64,000 nucleotides of DNA from Caldilineaceae bacterium. Its GTDB lineage: Bacteria > Chloroflexota > Anaerolineae > Caldilineales > Caldilineaceae. The notes beneath the pieces were generated by a model, which did not search any database, had not been told where the DNA came from, and saw nothing but the letters and a program-made list of their open reading frames with translations. The stretch spans positions 1-64,000 of the forward strand of contig JALHQH010000019.1 in the NCBI GenBank assembly GCA_022842065.1, given 5' to 3'. A program made the translations under genes and the position numbers. Below are positions 59,709 through 64,000 of this stretch, piece after piece. Numbering within the stretch: position 1 is the stretch's first letter; each line of letters starts with the position of its first letter.

Positions 59709-62556
59709 TCCTAGTCGCCCCCGCGACCTGGCCATTTTCCACGGGTAGCGGCCAGATTGAAAATTGAGAAACAGCCCATCGTGCGCTTTCATGGACGAGC
59801 GCGTCAGCTGCTACGGTGGCTGTGTGCGCCGCTGTACACAACGCCGCTGCCAACGGCGCAGCCACAGTACGGGCTACCGTTGGGGTGCAGTAAAGTGCAG
59901 TCGCCTGTAGCCAAAGGGGGAGCAAAGTGTTTGGTTCAGTCAGAATCGCGTGCAGCCGCTGCGCAGGTGCCAGGCGCGCTTGGGGGGCCCATTCGGTCAA
60001 TCTGGCTAATTTAGGCAGCAGCGCCTGGTCATCCCATAAGATTAAAAGCTGGGTCTTGAAATCAGCCGTGATCAACATATCCAGGGTTTCCAATGCATAG
60101 GCGCGCTGCTCAGCCGCAGTTGCGGAGGCTACGGTCTCAACTGGGGCCAAGGCATCGCGCACACGCCGGATCAAGGCCGGCTCATAAAGCAAAGCCAACC
60201 AAAACAAAAGTCGCTGCTGCTGCTGCTGTAAACTCGCGGCCAACGCGGCATGAACAAGCGCCATAGTAGGATCAGCAGCCAGATCAACCATGCCGGCCAG
60301 TGTCCACACGGCGTGGCGCAATTCGGCTTGGATCGCAGCCACAAAGCGCGGTCGTTCGGTGGCGGTTGCCTGGTAGCCACATTGGTGGAGCGCAGCCAAA
60401 ATGTGCGTACGGACACTTACCGCTGGATCCTCAAGGGCCGCTAGGAGCAGTGCAGCCGCACCGCTACTGCGCAGCCGACCACAGGTACGCGCCAATGCGC
60501 TGCGATAGGCAGGATCTGTCGCCGCTGCCACCCAACCAGCCGCCAACGCCGGCAAGACGCTGGCACCGCCGGCGACTAAGGCGCTCTGCGCGGCGGCGCG
60601 GGTAACCGGTGCCGCCAGGGCTTCCACCACCACCGGCCACAACTTGGGCTGTTGCAACTTACCAGCAGCCGCCAACGCGGCCCGGCGGACCGCCGGGGCA
60701 GGATCACGCAGCAGTTGTAACAAGGGGCGATAAAAACTTGCGACGCCACTCTCACCCAGCACGTGGGCCGCCAAGATCCGTTCAGTAAGACAAGGCGATT
60801 GGACCAATTGGGCCAACTGCGTGCCAACCGCCAGAATCCCTTCCAACTCGCCACTACGTAACAAGCCAACCATCACTCCTTGGCGTAATCGTAGATTCGT
60901 TGCAGTCAATTGTTCATGGAGCATTTCGCTATGGGCCAGCCCACCAAGCGTGGCCAGGGCACGCAAGGCTGCACTCTGCACCCGATCATCCGTATCGTTG
61001 ACAAGCGCTTGTTCCAGCAGCCCCAGCAGGCGCGTCGAACCCATTGCTTCCATGTGGGTAATCGCGGCTAAGCGGACTTCAACGATAGGATGGGTTAGCA
61101 AGCGGGGCAAAGCGTGGCTTAGCACTTCCTGATCATAGGTTGCGAGCAGATCAAGAGCATAGAGCAGTGCCCCTGGGTGTGGGTTCTGCAAATGCTGTTG
61201 AATAATCTCCAAGCTGACTCGATCCGGGATAAAGACACGATTGCCGCGCACAATCCGCTGCCGTAATGCCTGTTGCACCCGTTGGGGATAGACGCGCCCC
61301 AGGGCAACGGTGGTGATCAGCCAAATCGCCACCAGCGGCAGGAGCACATAAGCCAATTGTAAAGAATCAAAGTGCAAATAATTGGTCAGGAAAAAGAGCA
61401 GCAAGCCGGATAGACCGCCGGCGACCGGGTAGACAATGCCGTCAATGGTGGTTTGCGTACGCATGCGCACATTGGCCGGCAGCGGTTGATAGAGCAGATT
61501 CGCAGCCGTATTATCAAACGCATCCGTAACCTGGCGCGTCAGATTCATCACCACCGCGAGCCAGAAGAGCATTAGCGTCGATGCGCTCAATCCCCCACTG
61601 ATGACAAAGAGGCCCGTAATCGCAAAGAGCAAAAGTGGGGTCAGCAGAATGATCGTACGCACTCCATAGCGGCGCAGAATGTAGCCGGACAGGAAGAGAT
61701 GACTGCACAGGCTCAAGCCGCTCACGATACTGGCAAAAACCCCAAGGAACCCAGCCAGTTGATCAGGATTGGCCAGATATCCTTCGACGCGCATATAAAA
61801 GATATTATCAACGAAGTAGTCACCCAGCCCAAAGCAGATATACATGGCGAAGATCAGGGCAATATAGGGATCAGCCAGCAGGTTACGGGACGGTGGGGTT
61901 TCCTCCAGCCCAGGCGTGTCAGCTTCTTCTGTTGCCCCTGGGCTACGCACCGTCGGCGCGCCACGAATAATGGCCAGTAGCACCATTAATGCACCGGCAC
62001 CAGTCATAGCCGCCCCCCAGAATAGGTTGGCGGTGCCAATCAAGGTGACCAAGATGGGCATCAAAAAACCAATCACAATAGTTGCCAACTCTTGCCCAGC
62101 CCCAAAGAGCCCAAAGAGCCGTTTCCCTTGTTGCAAGTTGAAGATCCGCCCAAGCAGATTCCAAAACGCCATGTACATGAGGGTACTGACGACGCCATCG
62201 TAAATCGGTAGGCTGAAGATTAGCCAGCGATTTGTGCTTACCGCCAGCCCCAGCCGATAGCCAACCAACGACAGTACGATCAATACCAGTTGGCCCACCA
62301 ACAAGTGGGCAAGAGAGTAACGTGTTTCCAGGCGCAAATAGAGTACAGAAACGACAGTGGAGACGATACTAGAACCAATATAAATTAGGGGTAAGCTCTG
62401 TGCATCTAAAACACCCAAAAAGAGCGCATAGGCGGCAGTGTTCCCCAGCAGTCTTGTGATGCCCGTAAAGGCGGCAAGGAGCAGGACCAACCCCACTAAT
62501 CGTGCCTCTTCTGGTCGGACGTTGAGTAGGGTCCAGAGTCGTTGTTCAAGCTTCAT
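59692..62556 (-). CDS. NTT-type (ATP/ADP translocase-like) MFS protein with HEAT repeats
   Basis: A 954-residue protein. The first 430 residues form about twelve helices with an NTT/TlcC-like start (ARLVGLVLLLAAFTGITRLLGNTAAYALFLG) and MAFWNLLGRIFNLQQGKRLFGLFGAGQELA, the conserved block of these proteins. Residues about 450-900 are HEAT repeats (IVEVRLAAITHMEAMGSTRLL; DRVQSAALRALATLGG; PAVRRAALAAAGKL; PAVSVRTHILAALHQCG). Such fusions, often with a cNMP-binding domain, are known in several phyla. Here the cNMP-binding domain is the separate downstream gene. True nucleotide exchange is unproven. Confidence 0.85.
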   Translation of the reverse strand: MKLEQRLWTLLNVRPEEARLVGLVLLLAAFTGITRLLGNTAAYALFLGVLDAQSLPLIYIGSSIVSTVVSVLYLRLETRYSLAHLLVGQLVLIVLSLVGYRLGLAVSTNRWLIFSLPIYDGVVSTLMYMAFWNLLGRIFNLQQGKRLFGLFGAGQELATIVIGFLMPILVTLIGTANLFWGAAMTGAGALMVLLAIIRGAPTVRSPGATEEADTPGLEETPPSRNLLADPYIALIFAMYICFGLGDYFVDNIFYMRVEGYLANPDQLAGFLGVFASIVSGLSLCSHLFLSGYILRRYGVRTIILLTPLLLFAITGLFVISGGLSASTLMLFWLAVVMNLTRQVTDAFDNTAANLLYQPLPANVRMRTQTTIDGIVYPVAGGLSGLLLFFLTNYLHFDSLQLAYVLLPLVAIWLITTVALGRVYPQRVQQALRQRIVRGNRVFIPDRVSLEIIQQHLQNPHPGALLYALDLLATYDQEVLSHALPRLLTHPIVEVRLAAITHMEAMGSTRLLGLLEQALVNDTDDRVQSAALRALATLGGLAHSEMLHEQLTATNLRLRQGVMVGLLRSGELEGILAVGTQLAQLVQSPCLTERILAAHVLGESGVASFYRPLLQLLRDPAPAVRRAALAAAGKLQQPKLWPVVVEALAAPVTRAAAQSALVAGGASVLPALAAGWVAAATDPAYRSALARTCGRLRSSGAAALLLAALEDPAVSVRTHILAALHQCGYQATATERPRFVAAIQAELRHAVWTLAGMVDLAADPTMALVHAALAASLQQQQQRLLFWLALLYEPALIRRVRDALAPVETVASATAAEQRAYALETLDMLITADFKTQLLILWDDQALLPKLARLTEWAPQARLAPAQRLHAILTEPNTLLPLWLQATALYCTPTVARTVAAPLAAALCTAAHTATVAADALVHESARWAVSQFSIWPLPVENGQVAGATRKAVDR

Positions 62557-62657
62557 TTAGCAGCTTTCTAGTCGCCGAATCAAATCAAATCACCTATTCG
62601 ATCGCGCAGTGGAGTGCTGTGAGAACCCTTTGGGGGGCCTGACAGAATAGGTTACCG

Positions 62658-62850
62658 ATCACAATTTATTTCACAGAACACTAGTGTTTTGTGAAATAAG
62701 TCTTGATAGGAATCAAACCCCTCCCTAACCCTCCCCAGCTTGGGGAGAGAACCGTCACCTCGCCGGTGAGGTCACGGCTCCGCCCCCAGGCTGGGGGAGG
62801 TCGGGAGGGGGTAGAATTTATCTATCACAATTTGTTTCACAGAACATTAG
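62658..62850. repeat. Inverted repeat flanked by 27-bp direct repeats (MITE-like)
   Basis: ATCACAATTTATTTCACAGA at 62658 recurs as ATCACAATTTGTTTCACAGA at 62824; over 27 nt 25 positions match. The first copy also pairs with 62684-62699 as a hairpin. The enclosed element has CCCTCCCTAACCCTCCCC facing GGGGGAGGTCGGGAGGGG. Confidence 0.75.
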
Positions 62851-62933
62851 GGGAAACAGACAAATTTTAGTTTTCTAGGTGAGGGTACCTTTGCGTGTGT
62901 GCTTCTTCGTGGGTAATACTTTCGGTGCGGCGG

Positions 62934-62973
62934 AATTGCGTAGCAACACGGTATACCGTGCTGCTACGCAATT
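62934..62973. repeat. 40-bp palindrome
   Basis: AATTGCGTAGCAACACGGTA (62934-62953) is the complement of 62954-62973 except for one position, with no loop. It could extrude as a cruciform or bind a dimeric protein. Confidence 0.8.
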
Positions 62974-63087
62974 TAGTAACTACCCCAAAAATATCCTAAG
63001 CACTTGCCGGCAGCGAGCAGCTAAGTGGCCTTGTGAAGGGGTATCCACAATGAACGACGGTTATTGCGGTCACCCCTTCACAAGGTG

Positions 63088-64000
63088 TTACCTAGTGACT
63101 AGTGGCAAGAAGATGTATAACGCAGGGGCCGCGGTCTCATTGCCAACCACCTCCGTTAGCAAGTCAGCACCAGCCTCATCACCAAGCAACGGCACTTCGG
63201 CATCAGCCGACCGAATTAATTGCTGCTCGAATTTGATGATCACCGAGCTTGGGTTGATGCGGCCCGCCAACACCAGTTTATCCTGGTTACCTTCCATTGT
63301 TGATGGTGGCATGTCGCGTTCGTCGCCGGTGATATCAAGCAGGAATTGCGTTGTGCCAAGAATCGCAACGCCGACAATATCATTGCCGTAACCGGCGGCA
63401 AGTCCCGTCAGGCGGGCCTGGCCACTCTGATCGCGCCACCCATTGCGGAAGACCAAAGTAAAGAGATCGTTACCGGTGCCGCCCTGTGCCGTGAGCAGAC
63501 CGTCACCGTCCAGCAATGTATCGTTGCCGTCACCACCGATCAGCCGATCAAAATCACCAGTGCCACCATTGAGGACATCATTTCCACTACCACCGTCGAG
63601 GTAGTCGTTGCCGGCAAATCCTTGCAGCAGATCAACCCCATCACCACCGCAGAGCAGATCATCGCCCCCCTGCCCCTTGAGCAGGTCATTGCCGCCCAGG
63701 CCAAGCATTAGATCAGGGCCGCTTGTGCCATTCAGGGTGTTGTTGCCACTTGTGCCGACTTTGATCGATCCACTCCAGCCTGGGGCCACGAATTGGCCTT
63801 GGGCAGTACGATAGACGGTATAGCCACCACAGCTACCGATTAACGTGCCGGGGGTTCCCGTTGGGGCCGGCGTCGCCGTTGGGCTTGGCGTTGAAGTCGG
63901 GCTTGGCGTTACGGTAGATACTGGTGTCGCCGTCGCGGTGGGCGTTGGCGTTGGTGTGGCAGTCGGGCTGATCGGCGTTTGCGTTGGTGTTGGTGTTGGT
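63088..64000 (-). CDS. Secreted RTX (hemolysin-type Ca-binding) repeat protein, 5' end outside window
   Basis: The frame is open from the stop at 63088 to the right edge, over 300 codons; its start lies beyond. The visible part begins in a Thr/Pro linker (TPTPTATPVSTVTPSPTSTP), followed by GSCGGYTVYRTAQGQ. Next comes a run of RTX nonapeptides (LGLGGNDLL, KGQGGDDLL, CGGDGVDLL, QGFAGNDYL, DGGSGNDVL, IGGDGNDTL) and a C-terminal beta region ending YIFLPLVTR. RTX repeats bind calcium outside the cell. No type I secretion gene is in the window, and the linker type suggests Sec export. A Met-less internal start at 63789 would cut the domain and is rejected. Confidence 0.85.
   Translation of the reverse strand, partial: PTPTPTQTPISPTATPTPTPTATATPVSTVTPSPTSTPSPTATPAPTGTPGTLIGSCGGYTVYRTAQGQFVAPGWSGSIKVGTSGNNTLNGTSGPDLMLGLGGNDLLKGQGGDDLLCGGDGVDLLQGFAGNDYLDGGSGNDVLNGGTGDFDRLIGGDGNDTLLDGDGLLTAQGGTGNDLFTLVFRNGWRDQSGQARLTGLAAGYGNDIVGVAILGTTQFLLDITGDERDMPPSTMEGNQDKLVLAGRINPSSVIIKFEQQLIRSADAEVPLLGDEAGADLLTEVVGNETAAPALYIFLPLVTR

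Larger units (their letters stand above)
62557..63087. other. Repeat-dense gene-free region
   Basis: 531 bp between two minus-strand genes with four structures. A 27-nt direct repeat occurs at 62658-62684 and 62824-62850. A GC-rich inverted repeat lies between (62716-62814). A 40-bp palindrome with one mismatch lies at 62934-62973. A 14-bp hairpin (CCTTGTGAAGGGGT, 63029-63042 with 63072-63085) directly follows the RTX gene stop. No open frame looks real. Confidence 0.75.

Noticed and set aside
1..64000. tRNA or rRNA genes
   Set aside because: No T-loop (GGTTCRANNCC) with matching acceptor stem and no rRNA core sequence was seen in any spacer on either strand by eye; a tRNA scan would settle this.

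Overview
The window reads like a filamentous, Gram-positive-leaning Chloroflexota chromosome (Anaerolineae/Caldilineales-like). This is inferred from content: secreted proteins with Thr/Pro-rich linkers and SdrD-type B domains, a sAC-like cyclase with AAA and TPR regions, a fused OppDF ATPase, Uma2 proteins, an MttB homologue, and intergenic spaces packed with hairpins. No rRNA, tRNA, CRISPR array, transposase or phage gene was recognised. Species-level assignment is not possible from sequence alone.

Layout. (1) 0.3-3.1 kb: a three-gene membrane operon (DUF2157, DUF4401-like, GDYxxLxY protein), then a secreted beta-propeller-like protein, a DMT exporter, an ArsR-type regulator with an MFS exporter, and an MBL hydrolase. 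(2) 10.4-18.0 kb: a secretome cluster on the minus strand. It holds two SdrD-B proteins and a reduced copper-amine-oxidase-like protein, all three carrying the same VHL-beta-like domain, plus a small exported partner directly upstream of the oxidase. A divergent SARP/BTAD regulator follows at 18.5-20.8 kb. (3) 21.8-35.1 kb: a peptide/opine-type ABC importer (SBP, two permeases, fused ATPase) transcribed leftward, divergent from MttB-like methyltransferase, Uma2, GNAT, GcvT-like, Uma2 and a sarcosine-oxidase-like flavoprotein. Together these look like an uptake and N-demethylation island for methylated amines. (4) 35.2-36.5 kb: a decayed patch of toxin-antitoxin-like genes (toxin with an in-frame TAA, orphan HicB-like protein, internally deleted nucleotidyltransferase). 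(5) 36.5-54.7 kb: housekeeping and mixed genes: SGNH hydrolase, FtsJ-type methyltransferase, two phosphoesterases, GNAT, ECF sigma factor, GH172-like protein, PlsC and CdsA, SRPBCC protein, SRAP, MenA, tandem FKBP lipoprotein, LLM oxidoreductase, MFS, SH3-repeat protein. (6) 55.5-62.6 kb: a tandem-domain nucleotide cyclase converging with a cyclic-nucleotide-binding protein and an NTT-type transporter carrying HEAT repeats. (7) 63.1-64 kb: the 3' part of a secreted RTX-repeat protein running off the window.

The most unexpected DNA-level signal is between genes. Several spacers are built from degenerate 7- or 8-bp tandem repeats. Most are paired as inverted arrays, and the same octamer family recurs at loci tens of kb apart. 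In six cases the array contains or abuts the stop codon of a leftward gene. Two further families of larger palindromes (cores GTGCGTCGCACTG and GTGTACTGSGCRTCCCC) recur three times each.
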